Below are positions 8,601 to 14,435 of a stretch of DNA of 15,183 nucleotides, piece after piece. Position numbers and translations under genes: made by a program. The stretch is from the NCBI GenBank assembly GCA_014379665.1, contig JACMLK010000109.1, positions 1 to 15,183 of the forward strand, read 5' to 3'. The first letter of the stretch is position 1. Every line of letters starts with the position of its first letter. This DNA is from Saprospiraceae bacterium (GTDB lineage Bacteria > Bacteroidota > Bacteroidia > Chitinophagales > Saprospiraceae). The notes under the pieces were generated by a model, which saw only the letters and a list, made by a program, of their open reading frames with translations, did not search any database and had not been told where the DNA came from.

Positions 8601-11600
8601 GGAACAGTTGAAGACGGCACATTGGCAAAAAGGCGTAGCGTATCATTAGAACATAGTCCCGCAGAAAATGATGGATGAAGTTCGGTTGATTTTACTTTGA
8701 CTACAGATGTACAGGTATCTTTGTTTCCCTGATGATCTTCTGCAATAAAAGTCACATTCACATCATTTCCGATCATAGTACAATCAAACGAAGACGGACT
8801 GACAGTCATGATAGAAACACCACAATTGTCACTACTTCCAGAATTGACTTCTTCGGGCTTAAGTACATAAGGTTCCACCCCGGATGGATGAAGTGAGATG
8901 GCAATGTTTTTGCAATTTGCCTCCGGTGATTCAATATCTTTAACCAGGATTTCAAAACTGCATTGACCGGAATTGCCCGCATAATCTTTGGTACTTATGG
9001 TCATGGTGTTTATACCGGCATTTAATATCAAATTTGCAAACTGTAGATTTTGATCTATCTCAAACTGATTAATTAAGGTGGCACCTGCACTACTGATACT
9101 AAATTTAGCATCAGCATATTTTAATTTTGCCTGTATGTAACTTTCATTATCCACTGTCTGGCCAGACAATAACTCAGAACATGGATTGATGCCACCACCT
9201 TCAACAGTAGGTTCATTATTCGGGATTGCTAAAAATGTCAGTTGTCCGCTTATGATCCACTGATTGAAAATATCATAAGGTATTTCAAAAATGGTTTTTA
9301 CTATAGAGCAGGTATCGGATTGAACTGAAGTACCGGTACTTCCTATCACATAACCACCTGGACCCAATATCCTGAAAAACTCACCGTTATGGGTGTTATT
9401 TCCAAAAAATTCTACTTCGAGCTGCACAGGTAAATTGGTGTGTCGGATTGGGAAAACATCGGCAAAAATGATTTGTTTATTTCTTGCAATATATTTTCCG
9501 GCAGGCTCATTAAATAAAAATGAAATCAAAGCAGCTTCTTTGGAAGCAGGACTCACCTTTTCATATACTCTGTCCAAAAGACAATTTTCAGCCACTATAA
9601 AATCGATCGGTAGCGAGACCGTGTCTTTACACTGACCGTGACTTGCAATGGAAATAATATTTGAAGGACAAGTTATTACTGGCTTGGTTTTATCTTCGAT
9701 AAATACGGGTACCTCACATGTGCTTGTATTGTTGGCACAATCTTTATAATTAAAAGTAATGTTATGACTTCCTGCCGCTAAGGTCAATGAAAGAGATTCT
9801 AAATCATTTATATTGATCTGAGTCTCATTATTTATCTGGTAGGTACCTGCTATGGTATTTGAAATATCTATATCATAACTGATGGTGGTTTCTACAGAAC
9901 TGTTGCTGCATATATTATTTATGGAGAGTACAGGACTGCCATTTATGATATTAGGTTCAAAACGCAAATCTATAAAGCCATCCTGTATCCAGTTATTTAG
10001 CTTATTCTTTGCAATCATTATATCAAAATTTATATTTGAACATTGCCCTGTTCCGATAGGGGACTGTGCTATTTTAATTCCGTCCTCACCAATGATATTA
10101 AAATATTCGGTCACATCATCAATGTCCATGTTTTTTAGGCGGATGTGTACAGCTCCATCACTTAACGGAGCAGCAAACGACGGATTGAAAGGTCCTATGT
10201 GAAGTAATAATGTATCTACTATAGATTCCGGCCCGGCCGGAGTTGAAGATGTGACCCGAGCCGAGATAGTTCTTATTACCGGTGATGCGGATTCAATGCA
10301 ATCGTCAGTGGCTGCCGGTATTTGAATTTCAAATGTTTTGGTACAACCTGAAAGGTCTGTTGCCAAATTGATTGGTTCAGGGCAATTGGATATTACCGGG
10401 GCATTTTGGTCTGATATGCCAAAAATAGCAGAAGTTACAGATGCATTGCCACAGACATCATAGTAGACAAAATCAACTTCGGCAAATTTCAAAAAACCAT
10501 TTACCGGCGAAGGACATGCTGCTATGGTAAGGGAAGTCGGAACTGTCCCCGGAAATGTTGTGGGGTCGTTGATATTATAACTGCCTTTGATGGCAGCGAA
10601 ATGTAATAATGGACCACAAGATGGTGCGGCTTGAGAATCACCCATATTTTGAAGCCAGACATTAAGTAAAGCATTGATATTTTCCTGATTCTGACAATTA
10701 AATTCTTTATTGGTTGCTGCTTTGGTGATGACGGGGTTGGTATCCTGTATTACATGGATGATCTGATCATAGGTGGCGATATTGCCGCAAACATCTGAAA
10801 TAGTATAATTACGGTCTGTAATGGAAATGCATCCGGACATTCTGACTGTATCACTAAAGAAAACAGATACATTGCTGCAATTATCTGAGATATTATACAG
10901 ATAGATACTATCCCTGAATAAATCATAGGTTTTACATGAAATAAAGATTTCAGGTTGGATTAAAAATGTGGGCTTTTTAACATCGGTCACTGTAATTACC
11001 TGTGTATGAGAAGCACTGTTACCGCATTCATCTGCAACTTCCCAGATTCTGGTAATCAAATAATTGTAATACCCGCATGACGCGGTATCGTCAGACCGGG
11101 TAGATGTTTGCGACAAAACCGGAATGACAGATTTGTCACAATAATCTGTAGCTGCCAATGATGGAACGGCAGGAATATTTTCGCAGCTTACAGTGATGTT
11201 TGCGGGAGGGGAGACAAATACCGGATCAACATTGTCCATTACTGTAAATGTAGTGGTACCGGGTGTGATGGTTTGATTACCGCACTCATCTGCTACAAAA
11301 AAATTGATGTTCATTCTCCAATTGCATATTCCATCCGGTATCATAGGATACGGACCGTTCTGGATATTGCCTCCACCGGTATTAATGATAGTATTTCCGG
11401 AAAATATGGCGTATTGAAAAATCGTCCAGTTTACACTGTTGGAACAAAGATCACTGGCTATATATCCGCCTTTATTTTGTATCCAGGTGATCAGCGTATC
11501 TCTAATACCTAAAACACAGTTGTATTGTACGTTTGGTACAGTATTGATGGTCGGGCCTGCATTATCTGTTGTAAAGAAAGAAGCATGAGTATTGGAGCTT

Positions 11601-11977
11601 ACATTGCCTGAAAGATCTATGGCAAAAAAGGTAACTTTGACTTTTTGCTTATTACCGCAAAGTGTATCTAAGGAATTATTAAAAACCGAAATGACCTGAG
11701 GAAGTGTCATCGTCGACTGAAAATTGAAAAACCCTGAATTGTCTGACGCTGTTGATCCGCCTGCGTTATTGTACCAATCAGTAAGTTTACCGATAAGATC
11801 AGCTGTTGATCCGCAATTAAAAGAAGTATCTCTTGCAGGACTTAGGATCACCGGAGGTTCGTTGTCCTGAGCCAATATATTACCAGTGTGTAAAAATAAT
11901 GCCAATATAGCAACCAATAATCTAAGGCAAAATCCCGAAAACGGCTGATATTGAACAGAATAAATCAATTTATTCAT
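5600..11977 (-). CDS. Giant HYR/Ig-like repeat protein with gliding-motility-associated (T9SS type B) C-terminal domain
   Basis: A 2125-residue secreted protein, probably a cell-surface adhesin. The signal peptide has a hydrophobic core at ~18-31 and probable cleavage after Ala36. Residues 38-522 and 1014-1098 are HYR-like modules carrying the recurrent DxxPxI and ADECGN-type motifs. Residues 523-762 and 763-1013 are two copies of a larger composite module. Residues 1099-1948 are ten Ig/PKD-like units of ~80-95 residues, nearly all with one early and one late Cys. Residues 1949-2034 resemble a cadherin-like/Big_9 domain (AENDFYQLDYGQTGLFNVLQ). Residues ~2035-2125 are the type B CTD (PNIFTPNNDGMNDQF...IFNEWGLEVY...LPVGTYFYILEL...KPINGFLILQR). 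No catalytic domain is seen. The downstream PorP/SprF gene overlaps it by 4 nt, supporting export by T9SS. It is much smaller than F. johnsoniae SprB, and function as adhesin is inference. The only upstream Met is at 11977. Confidence 0.9.
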   Translation of the reverse strand: MNKLIYSVQYQPFSGFCLRLLVAILALFLHTGNILAQDNEPPVILSPARDTSFNCGSTADLIGKLTDWYNNAGGSTASDNSGFFNFQSTMTLPQVISVFNNSLDTLCGNKQKVKVTFFAIDLSGNVSSNTHASFFTTDNAGPTINTVPNVQYNCVLGIRDTLITWIQNKGGYIASDLCSNSVNWTIFQYAIFSGNTIINTGGGNIQNGPYPMIPDGICNWRMNINFFVADECGNQTITPGTTTFTVMDNVDPVFVSPPANITVSCENIPAVPSLAATDYCDKSVIPVLSQTSTRSDDTASCGYYNYLITRIWEVADECGNSASHTQVITVTDVKKPTFLIQPEIFISCKTYDLFRDSIYLYNISDNCSNVSVFFSDTVRMSGCISITDRNYTISDVCGNIATYDQIIHVIQDTNPVITKAATNKEFNCQNQENINALLNVWLQNMGDSQAAPSCGPLLHFAAIKGSYNINDPTTFPGTVPTSLTIAACPSPVNGFLKFAEVDFVYYDVCGNASVTSAIFGISDQNAPVISNCPEPINLATDLSGCTKTFEIQIPAATDDCIESASPVIRTISARVTSSTPAGPESIVDTLLLHIGPFNPSFAAPLSDGAVHIRLKNMDIDDVTEYFNIIGEDGIKIAQSPIGTGQCSNINFDIMIAKNKLNNWIQDGFIDLRFEPNIINGSPVLSINNICSNSSVETTISYDIDISNTIAGTYQINNETQININDLESLSLTLAAGSHNITFNYKDCANNTSTCEVPVFIEDKTKPVITCPSNIISIASHGQCKDTVSLPIDFIVAENCLLDRVYEKVSPASKEAALISFLFNEPAGKYIARNKQIIFADVFPIRHTNLPVQLEVEFFGNNTHNGEFFRILGPGGYVIGSTGTSVQSDTCSIVKTIFEIPYDIFNQWIISGQLTFLAIPNNEPTVEGGGINPCSELLSGQTVDNESYIQAKLKYADAKFSISSAGATLINQFEIDQNLQFANLILNAGINTMTISTKDYAGNSGQCSFEILVKDIESPEANCKNIAISLHPSGVEPYVLKPEEVNSGSSDNCGVSIMTVSPSSFDCTMIGNDVNVTFIAEDHQGNKDTCTSVVKVKSTELHPSFSAGLCSNDTLRLFANVPSSTVPNTYTFHWQGPGNIEFFTENPFIPNVDEAFNGIYILTVTGFNGCTSVGSVLVNIKPLTNPELNTNFSTICEGDDLVLSSTNYSGNIFYEWYQGTFPSGVLLQETQTNEYILKPSFGINFYYVIARGPDCKSNPSLSKRVTILKNPVATVNNLFLSPCEGDNIVLGTSVTNSNFTYFWSGPAGYNETGQFPRVILNANNSHAGKYSLVIKNGDCISDTAVTTVAIFERPLRPTISAADIFCQGATFNMIAINSPNNEKYEWYKDDVLFTTTQDNNLIIPNAQLALQGTWKVRSVKGNCTSEFSPDKAIAIDNLLEIGATNSGPVCAGDSITLLATFVPNATYKWEGPVPNIPSVSSPTIPGIPGDYSVTITTPTFCQNNASTTVTVISVPEITALSNDSKPCMDSTKSISFFPSVFPNNGEYIYQWTSTNGFTSDVKNPVIQYITQKDTGLYTLVIINKGCASDPVSTKVDFTISPPTPVIQTDPFYCTGDSLLISVLNPVENALYIWSTPLGQSLKDTNEFKIKVVQPENAGNYSVRMISKECLSDTSEIVHIEVRTTPQKPLITSNSPVCFGDTLKLSSDFQPDYIYDWMGPTFINNIFNPEIPDVTNVYNGTYTLTISQNNCISPTSAPLEVVILDEIKIPNFTVNTLNTCLKGNIGIELCFDPGTISENSTIKVIHGESGKLIGETNGLCIFIADLSEFKTGANFLYAVSTIGSCQSKSSAPVILNINAPPEINATAREHAITTCPGEFVTLMSEFGPPLVSVKWSALNTENIISDIHAVSPVISGLKPGNNVIFLDYSIDGCPDFSRDTVNIYVEFQPFAENDFYQLDYGQTGLFNVLQNDIFPDQGILTLSELPKYGIATVSGNSITYTPDPRHIEPIVFTYVICGDFCDDLCSEATVNIDFNDNIICIGPNIFTPNNDGMNDQFVIPCLDNERFPGNRLIIFNEWGLEVYLNSPYQNDWEGTFGGNPLPVGTYFYILELGDGQKPINGFLILQR
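5603..5875 (-). other. Type B T9SS sorting / gliding-motility-associated C-terminal domain (domain within the giant CDS)
   Basis: Residues ~2035-2125 show the hallmarks of this family: the opening PNIFTPNNDGMND, the central LIIFNEWGLEVY followed by YQNDWEGTFGG, then PVGTYFYILELG and a terminal GFLILQR. In F. johnsoniae the corresponding SprB domain needs the PorP-like partner SprF for secretion, which fits the gene immediately downstream here. Confidence 0.93.
6134..8683 (-). repeat. Ten tandem Ig/PKD-like repeats in the giant protein
   Basis: Residues 1099-1948 divide into ten units of about 80-95 residues. A typical unit starts with PxI, reaches a Cys in a C-x-G-D-x-L/I-x-L strand (for example CEGDDLVLSS, CAGDSITLLA, CFGDTLKLSS), continues with YxW, then GxYxxxI/V and a second Cys about 55-65 residues after the first. 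The Cys pair suggests one disulfide per unit. Units are divergent at both protein and DNA level, so this is an old array rather than a recent expansion. The ninth unit is the most degenerate. Confidence 0.8.
8684..8938 (-). repeat. Single HYR-like module after the composite pair in the giant protein
   Basis: Residues 1014-1098 (DIESPEANCKN...DNCG...AEDHQGNKDTC) have the usual HYR layout: a D-x-x-x-P opening, a DNCG turn and a closing D-x-x-GN-x-x-x-C strand. It separates the composite modules from the Ig-like array. Confidence 0.7.
8939..9691 (-). repeat. Composite module, copy 2 (residues 763-1013 of the giant protein)
   Basis: It begins with a HYR-type opening (KPVITCPSNIISIASHGQC) and ends with a HYR-type closing strand (TKDYAGNSGQCSFEILVKD). 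In between sits an extra ~150-residue segment containing EFFRILGPGGYVIG and FNQWIISGQLTFLAIPN. It is 251 residues long and aligns throughout with copy 1. Confidence 0.75.
9692..10411 (-). repeat. Composite module, copy 1 (residues 523-762 of the giant protein)
   Basis: It begins APVISNCPEPINLATDLSGC and ends YKDCANNTSTCEVPVFIED. The inserted segment contains EYFNIIGEDGIKIAQS and LNNWIQDGFIDLRFEPN, which match copy 2 in order and spacing. It is 240 residues long. Confidence 0.75.
10412..11866 (-). repeat. N-terminal HYR-like modules of the giant protein
   Basis: Residues 38-522 hold five HYR-like modules, each closed by a GN-containing turn: IDLSGN (120-125), ADECGN (229-234), ADECGN (315-320), SDVCGN (394-399) and YDVCGN (506-511). 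Three of them (38-137, 138-246, 411-522) share an additional early element, a Cys at 55/154/428 followed 11-13 residues later by LxxWxxN (Trp68, Trp165, Trp441), two of these continuing to GG. The third and fourth modules lack that element. Confidence 0.75.
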
Positions 11978-12197
11978 GGATTATTATTAAACTCAGGTTT
12001 TGAAGTAATTTATAGTGTCAAACTGCAATTACCCCACAAAGGTAATCCAAAAATTGGGTAAACGATGATGAATTACCCTGAATTATTAAGGTAAAATATT
12101 CGTGGGAAACCATTTATGTCATGAAATAAATAGGTATCAGGTATATTTCAATTACTAGTCAGAAACATTTACCAATAGTGGAATTAATATCCCTAAT
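11978..12197. promoter_or_regulatory. 220-nt leader region of the giant-gene operon, with a weak candidate promoter
   Basis: This gap separates the cytochrome gene from the giant gene and shows no coding potential. On the minus strand TACCTTTG at 12044-12037 matches the TAnnTTTG -7 element and would place the start of transcription ~55 nt before the ATG. No TTG lies at the right distance upstream, so support is partial. GGGTAA (12056-12061) and TTACCC (12073-12078) can pair, and another TTACCC lies at 12029-12034, giving alternative small hairpins around the putative promoter. TGAAATA/TATTTCA (12122-12128/12144-12150) could form a weak hairpin downstream of the cytochrome gene, without a T-tract. 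Confidence 0.3.
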
Positions 12198-12530
12198 TTA
12201 GTTGACTTTTAGCGTCATGGAGTATTCGGCTACTGCTTTTATTTCTGCCAGACTGAGGATATTCTCAAAAGGGGTCATCAATCCTTTACCTTTGGAGATC
12301 ATGGCTATCCTTTCATTTAGATCAAAATCTGAAATGGTTAAATCTTTGGATCCGTTTGCTCCCAGCTTACCATCAGGTCCATGACATAGAGCACAACTTT
12401 GTTTAAATATTTTAGCCCCGTCTATTGCGATAGGGTCACTTTCTGAAGTAGATTCTTTGGATTTGTTTTCCTGATTGGCACAAGCTAAAGTAAAACAAAC
12501 CAATAATGTGAATACTGCATATTTTGTCAT
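12198..12530 (-). CDS. Small lipoprotein c-type cytochrome
   Basis: A 110-residue monohaem cytochrome c, probably tethered to the periplasmic face of a membrane and carrying electrons there. A lipoprotein signal ends in FTLAC with Cys17 as lipidation site, followed by a Ser/Lys/Glu-rich linker (20-35). The haem-binding motif CALCH spans Cys46-Cys49-His50. Met85 in GKGLMTPF is the likely distal ligand, and a C-terminal helix (AEIKAVAEYSM) completes the class I fold. It is the length of a single cytochrome domain and has no fused enzyme. Neighbours give no redox partner: it stands alone between the terminator of the sigma locus and the giant gene. A TAGATTTG box (12572-12565) about 35 nt upstream matches the -7 consensus without a well-spaced -33 TTG. 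Confidence 0.9.
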   Translation of the reverse strand: MTKYAVFTLLVCFTLACANQENKSKESTSESDPIAIDGAKIFKQSCALCHGPDGKLGANGSKDLTISDFDLNERIAMISKGKGLMTPFENILSLAEIKAVAEYSMTLKVN

Positions 12531-12564
12531 GATCTGATTGTTTGATTGATTTAAAATAACAGTA

Positions 12565-12572
12565 CAAATCTA
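12565..12572 (-). promoter_or_regulatory. Candidate -7 element for the cytochrome gene
   Basis: TAGATTTG on the minus strand fits TAnnTTTG and would start transcription about 30 nt before the ATG at 12530. TTG triplets upstream are 11 or 26 nt away, outside the usual spacing, so this is a tentative call. The gene needs its own promoter if the terminator at 12618-12647 is efficient. Confidence 0.35.
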
Positions 12573-12617
12573 AAAAAACTTTGCAAATTCTGTAAAGCCA
12601 ACAGGATTATTTTTCAT

Positions 12618-12647
12618 AAAAAAAAGGCCCGGAAATCTATCCGGGCC
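12618..12647 (-). terminator. Intrinsic terminator of the sigma / anti-sigma / Spy-like operon
   Basis: On the minus strand GGCCCGG (12647-12641) and CCGGGCC (12632-12626) form a perfect 7-bp GC-only stem around an 8-nt loop, directly followed by eight T (12625-12618). It lies about 85 nt after the stop of the Spy-like gene at 12733. This is the clearest terminator in the window. Confidence 0.9.
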
Positions 12648-12661
12648 CTGTAATAATTTAG

Positions 12662-12723
12662 AGTATGTTTAAATTTTCATGTTTGAGCGATTGCAGACAA
12701 ATGATGGGAATTTAAAACATACT
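12662..12723. repeat. 62-nt element bounded by inverted AGTATGTTTAAATT repeats
   Basis: AGTATGTTTAAATT (12662-12675) and AATTTAAAACATACT (12709-12723) are inverse copies differing by one T, around a 33-nt interior. It fills the space between the Spy-like gene and its terminator. It could be a small mobile or palindromic repeat, or an mRNA 3' stem. No clear target duplication is seen. Confidence 0.5.
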
Positions 12724-12732
12724 GATGATCCA

Positions 12733-13200
12733 CTATTTTTCCTTCATCTCTCTTTCTCTCTTTTTATCCTTTAGTTTTGATACAATTTTTTCTTTAAACT
12801 GTCTTTCAACTTTGAATAACATAGCAATCTTTCTGGCAGATATGGCCGTCTTCATTTTTTCAATGTATTTCTTTTGAATATCTATTTCTTTAGATTTACC
12901 GTCGAGCATTGCATACATCATGTCTTCTGCTTCTTTGTCCGTCATATCACGATGCGGATTGAGTTCCAGTGAAGTTCTTAACTGATCAATTTCATTTTTA
13001 TATGCATTATATACCGGCCAGAACTTCTGTGCCTCTGTTTCAGAAAGGTCAAGTTTTTCGGTGATAAAAGCGACCTTTTCAAGTTTTACTTTTGTTTTTA
13101 TTCTATCTCTGGTCTTTTCCTGTGCAAAACCAACTGCAGATATACCCATTATTAGGGCAGATAAGCAAATTGTTTTGAAAAAATTTGTTGTCATGTTCAT
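12733..13200 (-). CDS. Exported Spy/CpxP-like helical protein, candidate periplasmic sensor of the sigma locus
   Basis: A 155-residue protein with a signal peptide (1-26, cleavage after GFA) and an otherwise all-helical, highly charged sequence. Residues 50-61 (LDLSETEAQKFW) resemble the LTxxQ-type motif of the Spy/CpxP/ZraP/CnrX group, whose members are periplasmic chaperones or stress sensors. Two further long helices follow (about 87-118 and 120-150). The C-terminus is strongly basic: residues 130-155 hold 12 Lys/Arg against 6 Asp/Glu. It is 36 nt after the membrane protein gene and ends the operon. Family membership is by motif and helical pattern only. It could instead be an uncharacterised Bacteroidota periplasmic protein of similar fold. 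There is no Cys or His-rich metal site. Confidence 0.6.
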   Translation of the reverse strand: MNMTTNFFKTICLSALIMGISAVGFAQEKTRDRIKTKVKLEKVAFITEKLDLSETEAQKFWPVYNAYKNEIDQLRTSLELNPHRDMTDKEAEDMMYAMLDGKSKEIDIQKKYIEKMKTAISARKIAMLFKVERQFKEKIVSKLKDKKREREMKEK

Positions 13201-13236
13201 TTCTAAATATTAAATGGTTAAAAAAATATCGGGTGG

Positions 13237-13776
13237 TTAAAAATTTATTTCTGAATCAAAAAGATCGGATGTCTCGTTATAAATAGATAGATAAGACACA
13301 TCGTCTAAGGCAGACTCGTCTATGAGGTCATTTTCAATCAGTAAATTGATATCAAATTCTTCGATATCTTCGGTCATGTAATCAATATACTCCTCCTGTA
13401 GTGCTATTTCAGCGTCTTCTGCATTTGTTTTCTGATAAAAACTGAATACCGCTATACACAATGTAAAAAATATAAGGATGGCAGCATACCTGAAAAAATT
13501 GGGCTTAATGAAAGGTAAAACTATTATTTTAGTTGGTTTGGCTTCTTTTTGAATGTTTTCAAGTATCAAAGATTCCACCTGATCAAAATAATCTGTAGGA
13601 ACATCATTCACGCAGGTCTCAGTGGTACTTATCAAGTACAACTGACTCAGAATACGGTCTTCCACAATTTCAAAATAACTGTCCGGCACTGTCAAAGGGT
13701 TCGTCTTTGGAAGATTTGCCAAAGTAGGAGCAAGCTCCTGAAGCTCCTTCTGTATATTTTCACTTCTATTTGTCAT
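13237..13776 (-). CDS. Single-pass membrane protein, probable anti-sigma factor
   Basis: A 179-residue protein whose gene overlaps the sigma gene by 4 nt (ATGA, 13776-13773), the usual setting for a cognate anti-sigma factor. Residues 1-92 are predicted cytoplasmic, with a Lys/Arg/Pro-containing approach to a single membrane helix at ~95-114 (RYAAILIFFTLCIAVFSFYQ). The cytoplasmic part contains two copies of VPxxYFxxVExxIL (residues 30-43 and 59-72). The exported tail (115-179) is very acidic, with about 21 Asp/Glu and no Lys/Arg after Lys116. I do not see a zinc-binding HxxxCxxC anti-sigma motif, so it is not a canonical ZAS protein. Assignment rests on gene order, overlap and topology. No enzyme motif is visible. 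Confidence 0.65.
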   Translation of the reverse strand: MTNRSENIQKELQELAPTLANLPKTNPLTVPDSYFEIVEDRILSQLYLISTTETCVNDVPTDYFDQVESLILENIQKEAKPTKIIVLPFIKPNFFRYAAILIFFTLCIAVFSFYQKTNAEDAEIALQEEYIDYMTEDIEEFDINLLIENDLIDESALDDVSYLSIYNETSDLFDSEINF

Positions 13777-14351
13777 ATGGTTGCTTTTAGGTGTTCTTCT
13801 ATTTTTTTTACTGCATGATGGTATGAAGCTTTAAGTGCCCCTACACTGGTATCTGTAATATCGGCCATATCCTGATATGGCATTTCATCATAATATCTTA
13901 GATTAAATACTAATTTTTGTTTTTCCGGCAACCTGTTAATGGCAGTCTGCAAATGATCCAGGGCCTTATTTTCATCAAAATACACTGAATCCTTTATATA
14001 TTCCACCTGGCTTCCATCCAGACTTTCGGCGTATTTATTTTTTTTTGTTTGTATAAAATTCAAACTTTCATTAGTGGCTATTTTATATATCCAGGTATAA
14101 AGAGATGATTGTTTCTGAAAACCATCAATGTTTCTCACAATTTTGATAAAAGTATTCTGAAGAACATCATCCGCGTCTTCATGATCTCCTACCAATCTGC
14201 GTATATGCCAATACAATTTTTCTTTATATTTACCCACCAAATATCTGTATCCTTCATTTCTTTTAGAAGGAGAAATCATGAACTCCAGTATTTGTGAGTC
14301 ATCAGGATAAATCATATTGAGCGTGTATTCATACGTTAAGATAGACTCCAT
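13773..14351 (-). CDS. ECF-type RNA polymerase sigma factor
   Basis: A 192-residue sigma70-family factor of the extracytoplasmic-function type. Region 2 spans ~34-102, with the core-binding/-10-recognition text EDADDVLQNTFIKIVRNIDGFQ and LYTWIYKIATNESLNFI. Region 4 spans ~133-186, with LPEKQKLVFNLRYYDEMPYQDMADI and the helix-turn-helix TSVGALKASYHHAVKKIEE that reads the -35 element. Regions 1 and 3 are absent, as in all ECF factors. It heads an apparent operon with its probable membrane anti-sigma factor and a Spy-like exported protein. The start is uncertain: ATG at 14315 (Met13) would give a more typical N-terminus. The 84-nt gap to the divergent gene contains no housekeeping -7 box on this strand, which would allow autoregulation by its own product. 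Confidence 0.93.
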   Translation of the reverse strand: MESILTYEYTLNMIYPDDSQILEFMISPSKRNEGYRYLVGKYKEKLYWHIRRLVGDHEDADDVLQNTFIKIVRNIDGFQKQSSLYTWIYKIATNESLNFIQTKKNKYAESLDGSQVEYIKDSVYFDENKALDHLQTAINRLPEKQKLVFNLRYYDEMPYQDMADITDTSVGALKASYHHAVKKIEEHLKATI

Positions 14352-14386
14352 TCCTGGTCTGAGGTTTAATTTAGGTAGTAAAATAA

Positions 14387-14415
14387 TTGATTAAATCAGA
14401 AAGCATGTATATTTG
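14387..14415 (+). promoter_or_regulatory. Bacteroidota-type promoter for the haloperoxidase-family gene
   Basis: TTG at 14387-14389 is followed after 18 nt by TATATTTG at 14408-14415, a perfect TAnnTTTG -7 element. Transcription would begin near 14420, about 16 nt before the ATG at 14436. Both spacing and elements fit the Bacteroidota housekeeping consensus. Confidence 0.65.
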
Positions 14416-14435
14416 GCCCTTCAATTCAATTAACC

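Noticed and set aside
5600..11977. Naming the giant gene sprB
   Set aside because: It shares the CTD type and the SprF-like neighbour but is about a third of the length of F. johnsoniae SprB and has different repeat content. Orthology cannot be claimed from the sequence alone.
12029..12078. TTACCC/GGGTAA repeats as a riboswitch or operator
   Set aside because: The arms are only 6 nt, AT-rich surroundings make such pairs likely by chance, and no known riboswitch core is present; noted only within the leader-region entry.
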